DNA of 64,000 nucleotides. Source: Pseudotamlana agarivorans. Its GTDB lineage: Bacteria; Bacteroidota; Bacteroidia; Flavobacteriales; Flavobacteriaceae. Where the stretch lies: contig NZ_LXEI01000009.1 of assembly GCF_001642835.1 (NCBI RefSeq), positions 1 through 64,000 of the forward strand, in the 5' to 3' direction. The position numbers and the translations under genes were made by a program. Shown in pieces: positions 37,680-47,041 of this stretch (within the stretch, counting starts at the first letter, position 1; each line of letters starts with the position of its first letter). The notes beneath the pieces are model-generated. The model saw only the letters and a program-made list of their open reading frames with translations. It did not search any database and was not told where the DNA came from.

Positions 37680-38012
37680 ATGATTTTAGACCAAAACGGA
37701 AATACTTCTATAATTACACAAGAAAAAGTTACTGTTATAGAACTCGTTAAAAAAATACAGGCTTTATATCCTAAATTTAAAAACAATAATATTATTGTGG
37801 CTTTAAATACTTTAGGAAGTTTTACCAAAGCAGATATCGTTGAATTCTTGGAACTTTCAAAAACGCATAAGGCCGCAAAACAATCGTTTGTGATTGTTAC
37901 CAATAAAATTGATTTAGACTTGGTTCCTGAAGAAATTTCAGTTGTTCCAACTATTGAAGAAGCCTACGATTTTATTGAAATGGAAGATATGGAACGTGAT
38001 TTAGGTTTTTAG
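37680..38012 (+). CDS. Small STAS-like protein between pyrB and rnz
   Basis: 110 residues, cytoplasmic. Strand-helix alternation (NIIVALNTL, DIVEFLELSKTHK, SFVIVTNKI, PTIEEAYDFIEME) fits an anti-sigma-factor-antagonist STAS fold. No phosphorylatable serine motif is obvious. It starts three bases after the pyrB stop and precedes rnz by 84 bases. A second protein with a similar pattern flanks rnz on the other side (38998-39411). Function unknown; in databases it is sometimes labelled by its rnz neighbour. Confidence 0.65.
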   Translation: MILDQNGNTSIITQEKVTVIELVKKIQALYPKFKNNNIIVALNTLGSFTKADIVEFLELSKTHKAAKQSFVIVTNKIDLDLVPEEISVVPTIEEAYDFIEMEDMERDLGF

Positions 38013-38095
38013 TCAAGTTCCATAGATCGTAAAGTTGTTTGTTGTGTAAACTTTACTTAAACAACTCAACATGCAACGCTACCAGAAATACCATT

Positions 38096-39001
38096 ATGAA
38101 ATTATCAATATTAGGCTGTTATAGTGCAACGCCAAGAACTTTAAATAACACCACGTCGCAAGTATTAGAAATAAACAATCACATGTTTCTTATCGATTGT
38201 GGCGAAGGCACACAAGTTCAGTTGCGAAAACATAAGGTGAAATTTAATCGCATCAAGCATATTTTTATTTCTCATTTGCATGGCGATCACTTTTTTGGCT
38301 TAGTGGGGCTAATTTCTACCTTCAGATTGTTAACTCGAGAAACTGATTTGCATGTTTATGGACCTAAAGGCATTAAAGAAATTGTAACGCTTCAATTAAA
38401 ACTTGCCGATTCATGGACCAATTACAACTTGTATTTTCATGAATTAACTTCGAATGAATCTGAATTAATTTTTGAAGATGATAAAGTAGAAGTTCATACC
38501 ATCCCTTTAAATCATAGAATTTATACTAATGGCTATCTCTTTAAGGAAAAAGAAGGGGATAGGAAGTTAGATGTTTATGCTGCTGAAGAAGCCAACATCA
38601 ATGTGGCTTACTACAGAAAATTGGTTCAGGGATTCGATGTAGAAAATGAAGACGGTGTATTAATAGACCATAAAAAAGTAACCACACCTGGACCTAAACC
38701 TTTAAGTTATGCTTTTTGTAGCGATACCATGTATAAGGAGGATATTGTTCCCATTATAAAAGATACCGATGTGTTGTATCATGAATCTACATTTTTAGAT
38801 CAACATGAAAACTTAGCGACAAAAACAAAGCATTCCACAGCAAAACAAGCAGCCCAAATAGCAAAGCAAGCCCATGTAGGCACCTTAATTTTAGGACATT
38901 ATTCGACTCGCTATGACAATATTCAGGTGTTTAAAAAAGAAGCTAAGGAAGTCTTTAATAATGTGCAGCTAGCCAGAGACGGAAAAACCTTTGAGTTTTA
39001 G
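38096..39001 (+). CDS. rnz: Ribonuclease Z
   Basis: 301 residues from the ATG at 38096 (MKLSILGCYSATPR). An upstream TTG extension to 38039 lacks conservation. Metallo-beta-lactamase motif HLHGDHFFG (about residue 59), CGEGTQVQLR, FCSDT, and a final GHYSTRY. It matures tRNA 3' ends by endonucleolytic cleavage. The stop overlaps the convergent gene by four bases. Confidence 0.95.
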   Translation: MKLSILGCYSATPRTLNNTTSQVLEINNHMFLIDCGEGTQVQLRKHKVKFNRIKHIFISHLHGDHFFGLVGLISTFRLLTRETDLHVYGPKGIKEIVTLQLKLADSWTNYNLYFHELTSNESELIFEDDKVEVHTIPLNHRIYTNGYLFKEKEGDRKLDVYAAEEANINVAYYRKLVQGFDVENEDGVLIDHKKVTTPGPKPLSYAFCSDTMYKEDIVPIIKDTDVLYHESTFLDQHENLATKTKHSTAKQAAQIAKQAHVGTLILGHYSTRYDNIQVFKKEAKEVFNNVQLARDGKTFEF

Positions 39002-39411
39002 ATTATGACTTTTTTTTCACTAACCCAAGAGATTGATTCTTCTAAGGTTTTAAAAGTTTCTATATTTTGAACTGAAAAATGCTTTTCTAATTTAAAGCTT
39101 AACTCTGTAGCAAAAGTATAAGATACAACTGCTACTTTGATAATTTGTTTTGCATTATTAACTGTTCGAGACCATTCTTGGAGATCTATAGAATAAGAAT
39201 TTACTCGGTTAGAAATTACGGAAATTTTACACTCACTGCCATAGTGAGAAATAAGGACTTCAGCAAGTGCTTCAATTTTATATTTATCATAATGTACGCC
39301 TTCGTGAATTTCTGAAATAACTATATCTTTACAGAGAAAAAAATCACCAAAAGGCAATTCAACTTTATTATAACTATATATTTTACTTAGAGGGGAATTT
39401 TCAAATTTCAT
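38998..39411 (-). CDS. STAS/SpoIIAA-like hypothetical protein convergent with rnz
   Basis: 137 residues. A strand-helix pattern (GDFFLCKDIVISEI, IEALAEVLISHYG, KISVISNRVNSYS, VAVVSYTFATELSFKLEKHF, TFKTLEESISWV) resembles SpoIIAA-like/STAS proteins. No enzymatic residue stands out. Overlaps the rnz stop by four bases tail-to-tail. Confidence 0.62.
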   Translation of the reverse strand: MKFENSPLSKIYSYNKVELPFGDFFLCKDIVISEIHEGVHYDKYKIEALAEVLISHYGSECKISVISNRVNSYSIDLQEWSRTVNNAKQIIKVAVVSYTFATELSFKLEKHFSVQNIETFKTLEESISWVSEKKVII

Positions 39412-39496
39412 TATGGTTTCTTAGAAGCTGCAAATTTAAATTGTTTACTTCGATATTTGTGTTAAAAAAGTATAATTTTTTGTTATTTTGTAACTT

Positions 39497-40144
39497 ATGG
39501 AAAAGGATTTAAGTAAATATCGTAAGTCATACGAAAAAGGCGCGCTATTATTGACAGAAGTGCCTGAGAACCCATTGGAATTGTTTCAAAAATGGTTTCA
39601 TGAGGTCGATGCTTTTTTTATTGAAGATGAAACCAATGCTATGACAGTGTCGACTATCGGCTTGGATGGCTACCCAAAAAATAGGGTGGTGCTATTAAAA
39701 AAATACACCTATGAAGGATTCATTTTTTACACCAATTATAATAGTGAAAAAGGGAAAGCCATAGCAAAGAATCCTAATGTATGCTTGTCTTTTTTCTGGC
39801 ATGGCGCAGAACGTCAGGTGATTATTAAAGGTAAGGCTGAGAAAATTGCTGAAAATTTAAGCGATGGCTATTTTGAGTCTCGTCCACGTGGCAGTCAAAT
39901 AGGAGCCTTGGTATCTAACCAAAGTGAGGTTGTTGAAAATAGGCAAGTTCTAGAAAATAAACTCAAAGCTTTAGAACTTGAATTGGAAGGTAAGGAAGTT
40001 ATAAGACCAAAACATTGGGGCGGCTACTTGGTTAGACCTGTAGAAATTGAATTTTGGCAAGGACGCCCAAACCGTTTACACGATCGCATCCGTTATAAAT
40101 TACAGGATAATTACGATTGGCAGATTGATAGACTGTCCCCATAA
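39497..40144 (+). CDS. pdxH: Pyridoxamine 5'-phosphate oxidase
   Basis: 215 residues. FMN-binding RVVLLKKY and FYTNYNSEKGKAI, plus the C-terminal WGGYLVRPVEIEFWQGRPNRLHDR (family signature, in part) and final RLSP. It oxidises pyridoxamine/pyridoxine 5'-phosphate to pyridoxal 5'-phosphate. Usual length; intact. Confidence 0.96.
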   Translation: MEKDLSKYRKSYEKGALLLTEVPENPLELFQKWFHEVDAFFIEDETNAMTVSTIGLDGYPKNRVVLLKKYTYEGFIFYTNYNSEKGKAIAKNPNVCLSFFWHGAERQVIIKGKAEKIAENLSDGYFESRPRGSQIGALVSNQSEVVENRQVLENKLKALELELEGKEVIRPKHWGGYLVRPVEIEFWQGRPNRLHDRIRYKLQDNYDWQIDRLSP

Positions 40145-40163
40145 ATTCTAATATAGAATTTAT
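40141..40163 (+). terminator. Terminator hairpin overlapping the pdxH stop codon
   Basis: ATAAATTCTA (40141-40150), three bases, TAGAATTTAT (40154-40163): a perfect 10-bp stem that includes the TAA stop, followed by a T-rich run at 40171-40179. The remainder of the 401-bp gap to 40545 holds no gene. Confidence 0.65.
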
Positions 40164-40475
40164 AAATATCTCTTTTTTTGATTATTCTTTAGGTTGTAAA
40201 TCATTTTAGTTTTTTCACTATAATCCATTATAATTGGCAAACATTACGCTTATTTAATCGGATTGTTGTTGATTATTCCATAATTAATCGACTTTTAAAA
40301 CAAGGTAAGTACGGCACTTTTTCTTTGTGCATTATAGTTGATTCATTCTATTCTCTTTAAAATTTTATATCAAACTTATTTCATATAAGTTATTTCGCAC
40401 TTACTATGTAGTATTTCTACAAGAATTTTAACTGTCCGTTGTTAAGACCAGCGAAATGGGCACTTAAACGATTTT

Positions 40476-40508
40476 TTTGAAATTATAAAAGGTTCGTCTT
40501 TACATTTG
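40476..40508 (+). promoter_or_regulatory. Promoter of the secreted-protein pair
   Basis: TTTG at 40476-40479 and TACATTTG at 40501-40508 match the -33 and -7 consensus of Bacteroidota primary sigma factor with a 21-base spacer, 37 bases before the ATG at 40546. Confidence 0.6.
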
Positions 40509-40545
40509 AGTATTCCCTCATTTTTTCGAACTTAATTTATTAATT

Positions 40546-41424
40546 ATGAAGATTTTGTATTTATTGTCAATTCTGGCATTTCTCTCAATTTACAGTTTAC
40601 ATCCTCAAGAAAAAGATTATTCGTTTAACAGGCTGAATACAAGAATACAAACATTAAGAGGGCAAGCCGTTTCTGAAATTTATTCTGTTACTTATACAAA
40701 AAATGAAGCTTCCTTAAATCCTCAATACGTCAAATTGAAAGGTAAATTGGACCAATTACTAGCCGATAGTATTTCAATAAATACAGCTTATAATAAGGCT
40801 TTTAGTAGATATGATACCATATCTATCATTAAAAATAAAATCATAGCATTTAATAGTTCTACCGAATCTTTTGGTAAAAAAGTAATGCTTTTGAAGGAAG
40901 CCCAAATTCTTGCAACTAAGCATCATATTAAAGAACTTCTGTATTCAGATAATCAGATTAACAAAGAAATGAAGGCTGGTTTCTTACTTCTTAGATTAAA
41001 TTTGAACGATTTGACTTCTCATTTAAATAGTGTTTTATCAAGGTTGGAGGACAAATATAAACTGCCAGAAACACCAGAATATACTTCTACTATTGATTTA
41101 AGAAAGAAAATATCTAACACGAATAAATTTAATACGAATACTAACTCGAAACTAGAAAAGGGTTTCATATTACAGGATAAAATAGTACCTCCAGAAAATA
41201 TAACAGGTGATTTTGTACTTGTAAATAGTTACTATGTTTTAAAAATGTCAACTAATGGGTTTTCGAAAAACCAGTTAGTATCAAAAAATACGATTTACAA
41301 GTTAGGCATCTCGCGAAAAAAATTACTCTCTAAAAAAGTAAAATTGTTAATTCAAAATAAAATGACTAATGATATGTATTTGGTTGATCATAAGTTTTTG
41401 GACCACTTTTCTGTTAAAAGTTAA
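40546..41424 (+). CDS. Secreted hypothetical protein
   Basis: 292 residues. A signal peptide (about 1-19) is followed by a helical, lysine/asparagine-rich protein with predicted coiled segments (about 30-180). The short C-terminal domain has KLGISRKKLLSKKV. No family recognised. It is AT-richer and asparagine-richer than its neighbours, as expected for an accessory gene. It shares a promoter with the next gene (53-bp gap). Confidence 0.62.
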   Translation: MKILYLLSILAFLSIYSLHPQEKDYSFNRLNTRIQTLRGQAVSEIYSVTYTKNEASLNPQYVKLKGKLDQLLADSISINTAYNKAFSRYDTISIIKNKIIAFNSSTESFGKKVMLLKEAQILATKHHIKELLYSDNQINKEMKAGFLLLRLNLNDLTSHLNSVLSRLEDKYKLPETPEYTSTIDLRKKISNTNKFNTNTNSKLEKGFILQDKIVPPENITGDFVLVNSYYVLKMSTNGFSKNQLVSKNTIYKLGISRKKLLSKKVKLLIQNKMTNDMYLVDHKFLDHFSVKS

Positions 41425-41477
41425 TTAGTTCTAATAGACTGATTAATAAGTTTCTTTTAAATAAAAACAATTTTATT

Positions 41478-42797
41478 ATGAAAAATCACTCATCAATACT
41501 TTACTTGCTCATAATCATTTCTGGTAGTCTTAATGCTCAACAAGAAAAAGGCATCATAGGGGCTAATAATTGGTTAAGTTCTTGGACAGAATTTATGCCC
41601 AATAAAATTAATTACGACGAAAACGTTAAGGTTTTATCCGGAATTATCTCCGAAGATATCATTTTGTATAAAAAACACACTTATTTACTGAAGGGTAATG
41701 TTTTTGTTACCAATAACGCTATTCTAGGTATTGAACCAGGAACAGTGATTATGGGAGACTCAAAAACTAAAGCTACACTAACCATAACTCCCGGTGCAGC
41801 TATAATAGCTGAAGGAACTTCATTAGATCCTATTGTTTTTACATCAAATGCTTCAAGGAAAAAAGCGGGTGACTGGGGAGGCATTATCATCCTTGGTGAT
41901 GGGTATACCAATAAATTAGGAAAAAGCCATGTAGCTTCATTATTTGGAAGCATAGAACCTACAAATTATGAATACACCAAATTTGGTGGAGAAAACTTAA
42001 AAAGTAATTCCGGATTTATATCCTATGTTAGAATAGAATACGCTGGAGCTACTACTAGCAAAGGTGTTATTTCAAATGGATTATTATTCGCAGCCGTAGG
42101 AGCTAGTACAACAGTAAATCATGTTATGGTAAGTTATTCATCTGGTCATTCGTTTGGCGTTATTGGAGGGGAAATTCAAATGAATCAAATGGTTTCAAAC
42201 AAACCTAAAGGGAATGATTATGATTTTAGATATGGTGCCGTTTGTAACATAAACAATTCGCTGGCTGTCCGTTCACCTTATTTATCATTAAGTGGATCTC
42301 GATGCATGAACGTTTTATCGCATACTAATTCTAGTAAAGTTGTTGACACTGAAAAAGAAACCATGGTAACAGCAAAAAACATGACGCTTTTAACAGATTC
42401 AGAAGACATAGATTCTGATGTTAAAGTGGGTTTAATAAAGGAATCTATATTTATTGGAAAAGGTACTAACTTTAGCCTTGAAAGTAGTGTTGTTTCTGGT
42501 TTTAATAAAGCCATATTACTTAGCGAAAACATCAAAATTAATGATACTGATTTGTCTAAAATACAGTTAAGAAATATATGTTTTAACATATGTAAAAGGG
42601 CTATTTCATTAAATTTGAAGGAAGACGATATTACCTTAGAAAATTGGCATAAAAATGCTTCATTTTATAATGATTATACTAAAACCAATCATTCAGAATT
42701 ATTTATAGACTTAAGCTCAAATAATAAAAGAGATTATAGATTGAAAAATAATGAAACTATCGCTATGAATACTATTTCAGGATCTACGGAAAATTAA
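41478..42797 (+). CDS. Secreted protein with parallel beta-helix character
   Basis: 439 residues. Signal peptide ends at SLNAQ. Residues about 60-210 contain short repeating strands and the WGGIIILGDGYTN motif, which recurs in Bacteroidota secreted right-handed beta-helix proteins. GIEPGTVIMGD and DPIVFTSNAS are typical rungs. The C-terminus lacks a recognisable T9SS sorting domain. Target unknown. Second gene of a two-gene unit with 40546. Confidence 0.65.
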   Translation: MKNHSSILYLLIIISGSLNAQQEKGIIGANNWLSSWTEFMPNKINYDENVKVLSGIISEDIILYKKHTYLLKGNVFVTNNAILGIEPGTVIMGDSKTKATLTITPGAAIIAEGTSLDPIVFTSNASRKKAGDWGGIIILGDGYTNKLGKSHVASLFGSIEPTNYEYTKFGGENLKSNSGFISYVRIEYAGATTSKGVISNGLLFAAVGASTTVNHVMVSYSSGHSFGVIGGEIQMNQMVSNKPKGNDYDFRYGAVCNINNSLAVRSPYLSLSGSRCMNVLSHTNSSKVVDTEKETMVTAKNMTLLTDSEDIDSDVKVGLIKESIFIGKGTNFSLESSVVSGFNKAILLSENIKINDTDLSKIQLRNICFNICKRAISLNLKEDDITLENWHKNASFYNDYTKTNHSELFIDLSSNNKRDYRLKNNETIAMNTISGSTEN

Positions 42798-42858
42798 ATG
42801 GTATTTTGAAAAATAATCCATCTAAAAATAATCTTTAATGAGTAATTATTGTAGTTGG

Positions 42859-44034
42859 TTATTCCTTTATCCGGTTATATTTTTTTAGGGTTTTAATGAG
42901 CAAGTCGTGAGGAATTGCATAGGCTTTGTTGTCATTGATTCCTTTCATATCGTCTGCTGCAATCATGGCATTTATTATAGCTTCCTCAACAGCTTGTACA
43001 GTACTTTGAAAAAACCAATTCATTTGATCATTTGGCAAACTCTCTATACTTACTTTTTCTTTTCTATTAAAAGCATTTTCATTAGCTGTGGAAAAAGCAA
43101 TGAAGATATCGCCAGAACCATTTGATCCTCGGCCTCCAACATTTCCAATACCGATAGGTACTCTTTGCGCTATTCGTTTAAGTTGGTGAGGGAGTAGTGG
43201 TGCATCTGTAGCCACGACCACAATGATTGAACCATCGCCTTCTTGTCTGTTGGATTTTGGTGGTTTTTTCATTTCGTAATTTAAGGTGTCCATCAACTCA
43301 CGGCCAACAGGAACACCTGCAATTGTTAAATTGAATTTAGCTCCAAAATTAGCTTGAACTAATACGCCAATAGTATAAGTCGATTCTGCAATTTTGAATT
43401 GTCGAGAAGCTGTACCAGTTCCTCCTTTGAAACCTAAACACATCATTCCTGTGCCACCACCTACATTTCCCTCTTGAATTTTACCCGTAGAAGCCTTATT
43501 GATGGCTTCTAAAACATGCTTTTCTTTAACATGGAAACCATAAATATCATTTAAAAAGCCGTCATATGTTTCAGCAACAACAGGATAAGTATACCACCAA
43601 TCTTCTCCTTTATACCAGTCTGTATCAACATACCATTTTAAAACAGCATCTCGAACAACTCCGACGCTATTCGTGTTTGTAATCATGATTGGAGTTTCAA
43701 GAAATCCAGATTCTGTAATCCATGTTGTTCCAGTCATTTCTCCATTTCCATTTAGACTGTACCAATTTGCGAAAACTGGACTAAATTTATTTGCTTTTCC
43801 TCGAGGAAAAATTGCTGTTACACCAGTTCTTACAGGACCTTTTCCAATTATATTTTCACCTTCTCCGGAGATTATAGTAGAATAACCAACTTCAACACCT
43901 TTAACATCAGTTATTGCATTCAATTCGCCAGTTTTTCCATAAAAGGGAACGCCTAGATCTCGGGCTCTTGGTTTTTGTCCATAAACTTGAATGAATAAAA
44001 ACATGATTAGTAAGGCAACTTTTGTAGTTTTCAT
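42859..44034 (-). CDS. P1-family (DmpA-type) aminopeptidase
   Basis: 391 residues from the ATG at 44034 (MKTTKVALL), which gives a good signal peptide ending in VYGQ; an upstream start at 44076 spoils it. The self-processing Ntn-type nucleophile region is GRGSNGSGD (serine before the glycine-aspartate). GGGTGMMCLGFKGGTGTASR and NVGGRG are family motifs. Members cleave N-terminal D- or beta-amino acids from peptides. Likely periplasmic. Monocistronic. Confidence 0.88.
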   Translation of the reverse strand: MKTTKVALLIMFLFIQVYGQKPRARDLGVPFYGKTGELNAITDVKGVEVGYSTIISGEGENIIGKGPVRTGVTAIFPRGKANKFSPVFANWYSLNGNGEMTGTTWITESGFLETPIMITNTNSVGVVRDAVLKWYVDTDWYKGEDWWYTYPVVAETYDGFLNDIYGFHVKEKHVLEAINKASTGKIQEGNVGGGTGMMCLGFKGGTGTASRQFKIAESTYTIGVLVQANFGAKFNLTIAGVPVGRELMDTLNYEMKKPPKSNRQEGDGSIIVVVATDAPLLPHQLKRIAQRVPIGIGNVGGRGSNGSGDIFIAFSTANENAFNRKEKVSIESLPNDQMNWFFQSTVQAVEEAIINAMIAADDMKGINDNKAYAIPHDLLIKTLKKYNRIKE

Positions 44035-44173
44035 AACGATTGATTTTAATGTGGTACAACCTATAATTAAAAACAACTCAACACAGGTTCTGTTTTAATA
44101 TTTTGTTTTTTAAGTCTTTATGATGAAGATACAAAATTCACCGCCAAAACAGATTAAAACTTATTTTAACTGT

Positions 44174-46093
44174 TTATTCCATTTTAACCACAATAAATTG
44201 GGTTCTACGGTTGAGTTGATGCTCTTTTTCTTCACAGTCGGTATCATTTTCGCAGCCATTGGTCAATTGGCCTTCACCCAAACCATCATGAGCCACAATT
44301 CTACTGGAATCAATGCCATGGGAAACTAAATAATCGTAAGTGGCATTGGCTCTATCAATAGATAGTTTTTCATTATAACTTAAGGAACCTCGAGCATCGG
44401 TATAGGATTCAATTCTAATAACCATTTCAGGATAGTCATTTAGCATGAGGTTTACAATTTTATCTAATTCTATTGCAGCGTCTTTACGGATTTCATATTT
44501 GTCAAAATCGAAATATATGGTTTCCAATTCAGCGAGCTTAACCACATCGTGTTTCGGATTTAAAAGCAAGTTAGTGTGAACGGTAATCAATTCTGTTTGA
44601 ATATTTTTTGAAGTAAACTTCCTGTAATCTTCTATATATTTATCTTGAGTAGCCACAATTTTATAGTCTTTATTGCGGTCGATATTTATTTGGTAATAGC
44701 CATTTTCATCCGTTAGCATATAGGCGATTTCTTTATCATTGGCATCGTATAAGGTGATTTTTGCACCTTCAATAGGATTCATATTTATGGCATCAATAAC
44801 TTCGCCTTCAACGTGTAGTACTGGTTCACGGTGATAGGCATAAATATCATCGCTACCTCTTCCGCCACGACGGTTTGAAGCAAAATAGCCTGTAATACCA
44901 TTAGGATTCATGGTAAAGGCAAAATCATCGGTACTAGAATTAACAGGAATTCCTAAGTTTATAATGTCGATAATACTATCATTTTCATCATCATTTAATG
45001 TTGCAAAAATATCCATCAAACCTAGTCCCACATGGCCATCCGAGGAGAAGAACAAAATGCCTTCGTTGTTAATAAAAGGGAAACCTTCTGATTTTTCTGT
45101 GTTTACGATTTTACCCATATTTTGTACATCGGTTATAGAACCATCAGGATTGATATTAGCGACCCAAATATCAGATCCTCCGTAGGTTCCTGGTCTATCA
45201 GATGCAAAATACAATTTAGTATCATCGCTATTTAAGGCCGCATGTTGCGTTGAAAAATCATCGCTATTTATTTCTAAGTCCTCAAGGTTTGTCCATTGCC
45301 CATCCACGAGGTGCGCTCTATATATTTTCATATTTGTGATTCCTTTAGCATCCTTTCGTTCAACACCTTTTGCAAAATTATTTCTAGAAAAGTACATGGT
45401 TTTCCCATCTTTAGTAATGGTTACGGGACCGTCATGATATACCGAATTAACATCTCCAGGAACTTTAGCGCCATGATCCACATTTCTACGCGTACCTGCT
45501 TTAGCGACATAAACATCTAGAAAGGGTTGCTCATTCCATCCGTAAACACGTTTTGTTAGTACCCCTTGATCTCTAGAGGAGGCAAAGTAAACTTGCCCTT
45601 GGTGTTCAAATGCTCCAAAGTCACTGTATTTAGAATTAAACCTTACTTTATCTAGAAAATACTGTTGTTTTGCTCCAAATACACTACTTATAAAGTTTAC
45701 GTTTTTAGTAAAATCGTTGTCACCTGGTACACCACCAGAATCGATGTAGCGTTGTAGCCAAATTTCAGATTCTTTATATTTTTTCATACCTCGAAGAGAC
45801 TGCGCATATTTGTAGTAATACTCTACAGGAACATCATCTTGTTTAACCACGCTTTTATAATACCTGTTGGCATTTCTTGGATCTCTTAACAGTGCGTAGC
45901 AATCGGCAATTTTACGAGTAGCATAATCTCTATTATAGTTATTTTGAATAAGTTCCTGATAAAGTTTCGAAGCCTTTACAAATGAAAATTTATTAAACAA
46001 GGTATCAGCTTTATTTTGTTTTCCTTGCTGCGAGAATACAGAAAAACTGATGAGTAGCGTGATATAAAGGAAAATGTAGCTTTTATTTTTCAT
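44174..46093 (-). CDS. PorE-like OmpA-family protein (TPR, PD40, regulatory and OmpA domains)
   Basis: 639 residues. Signal peptide ends at FSQQ. TPR-like helices (about 27-130), a PD40/WD40-like propeller (about 200-400; TKLYFASDRPG, FFSSDGH, GYFASNRRGG), a carboxypeptidase-regulatory-like beta domain (about 428-505), and a C-terminal OmpA peptidoglycan-binding domain (about 520-639; YFDFDKYEIR, YTDARG). This domain order is that of PorE of the type IX system and its paralogues. It is the last gene of the adhesin operon (11 bp from the previous gene). It is probably the periplasmic link between outer membrane and peptidoglycan for the adhesin partner. Confidence 0.85.
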   Translation of the reverse strand: MKNKSYIFLYITLLISFSVFSQQGKQNKADTLFNKFSFVKASKLYQELIQNNYNRDYATRKIADCYALLRDPRNANRYYKSVVKQDDVPVEYYYKYAQSLRGMKKYKESEIWLQRYIDSGGVPGDNDFTKNVNFISSVFGAKQQYFLDKVRFNSKYSDFGAFEHQGQVYFASSRDQGVLTKRVYGWNEQPFLDVYVAKAGTRRNVDHGAKVPGDVNSVYHDGPVTITKDGKTMYFSRNNFAKGVERKDAKGITNMKIYRAHLVDGQWTNLEDLEINSDDFSTQHAALNSDDTKLYFASDRPGTYGGSDIWVANINPDGSITDVQNMGKIVNTEKSEGFPFINNEGILFFSSDGHVGLGLMDIFATLNDDENDSIIDIINLGIPVNSSTDDFAFTMNPNGITGYFASNRRGGRGSDDIYAYHREPVLHVEGEVIDAINMNPIEGAKITLYDANDKEIAYMLTDENGYYQINIDRNKDYKIVATQDKYIEDYRKFTSKNIQTELITVHTNLLLNPKHDVVKLAELETIYFDFDKYEIRKDAAIELDKIVNLMLNDYPEMVIRIESYTDARGSLSYNEKLSIDRANATYDYLVSHGIDSSRIVAHDGLGEGQLTNGCENDTDCEEKEHQLNRRTQFIVVKME

Positions 46094-46104
46094 AAATAAT
46101 CGGA

Positions 46105-47031
46105 TTAGAAATAACGAGGAGATTTTAGTTCTGTTTTTATGAATTTAAATTCATACATGAGTAAAAGTTCATGAGTACCTGTAGTGTATCTAGCGATATC
46201 AGAAATGGGCTTTTCATAGGCATAACCTATACGGAGTTGTTTTGATATTTGGAAATCAGCAATACCACCAATGGCAGCCGTTACTTCATTGATTCTATAA
46301 GAAGCTCCAAGCCAAAATTTTTCGTTGTACAAAAAGTTCGCGGTAATATCGTACGATAGTGGAGCACCACTAACAGCTTTAACTAAAAAGGCTGGCTTAA
46401 ATTTGAATTTATTGCTCAAATCTACGACGACACCTCCAGTTAAATAATAACTGATATTTTCAAGTGCTTCAAATCCATTTTTTTTGTGGATATCGGTGTT
46501 TAAAAGCCTAGGAGCCGATAAACCAAAATACAAACGGTCTGTACTCCAATAAATTCCTGCACCGATATTGGGAGACCATCGGTCTTCGGTTCCATAGATT
46601 TGTGGATCAAATTTATTATCCTCATCCAAACGAAAATCTGAATCGAAACTAAAATGTGTAAATCCTGCCTTAACCCCAAAAGCTAAACGTCCATTTTTAC
46701 CAGTTGGAATGGCGTAAGAGAAATCACCGTAAACATAAGTGAAATTCGTCGGGCCTAAATCGTCTTCAATAAACGACAGTCCTAAACCGATTCGATCATT
46801 TCGTAGCGGGGTATTTATAGATAATGTTTGAGTAATAGGGCCGTCTTTAAAACCAACCCACTGACTCCTATGCAACCCAACAATACTAAGAGCTTCACGA
46901 CTTCCAGCATACGCCGGATTTATAGAAATGGTATTGTACATGTACTGTGTGAATTGCGGCAATTGCTGAGCAACACCTAGAGTACAATGAAGCAATAAAA
47001 CGGCTATTATGTAATGTTTTAATAATTTCAT
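46105..47031 (-). CDS. PorP/SprF-family outer-membrane protein
   Basis: 308 residues. Signal peptide ends at GVAQ. QLPQFTQYMYNTISINPAYAG and HRSQWVGF are the conserved PorP/SprF opening. The remainder is a predicted barrel ending in a tyrosine/phenylalanine (PRYF). In Flavobacterium johnsoniae, SprF is required for secretion and surface attachment of the type B adhesin SprB. Here the gene follows a giant type B adhesin by 10 bp, consistent with the same job. Confidence 0.9.
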   Translation of the reverse strand: MKLLKHYIIAVLLLHCTLGVAQQLPQFTQYMYNTISINPAYAGSREALSIVGLHRSQWVGFKDGPITQTLSINTPLRNDRIGLGLSFIEDDLGPTNFTYVYGDFSYAIPTGKNGRLAFGVKAGFTHFSFDSDFRLDEDNKFDPQIYGTEDRWSPNIGAGIYWSTDRLYFGLSAPRLLNTDIHKKNGFEALENISYYLTGGVVVDLSNKFKFKPAFLVKAVSGAPLSYDITANFLYNEKFWLGASYRINEVTAAIGGIADFQISKQLRIGYAYEKPISDIARYTTGTHELLLMYEFKFIKTELKSPRYF

Positions 47032-47041
47032 AGGTTAAGTG

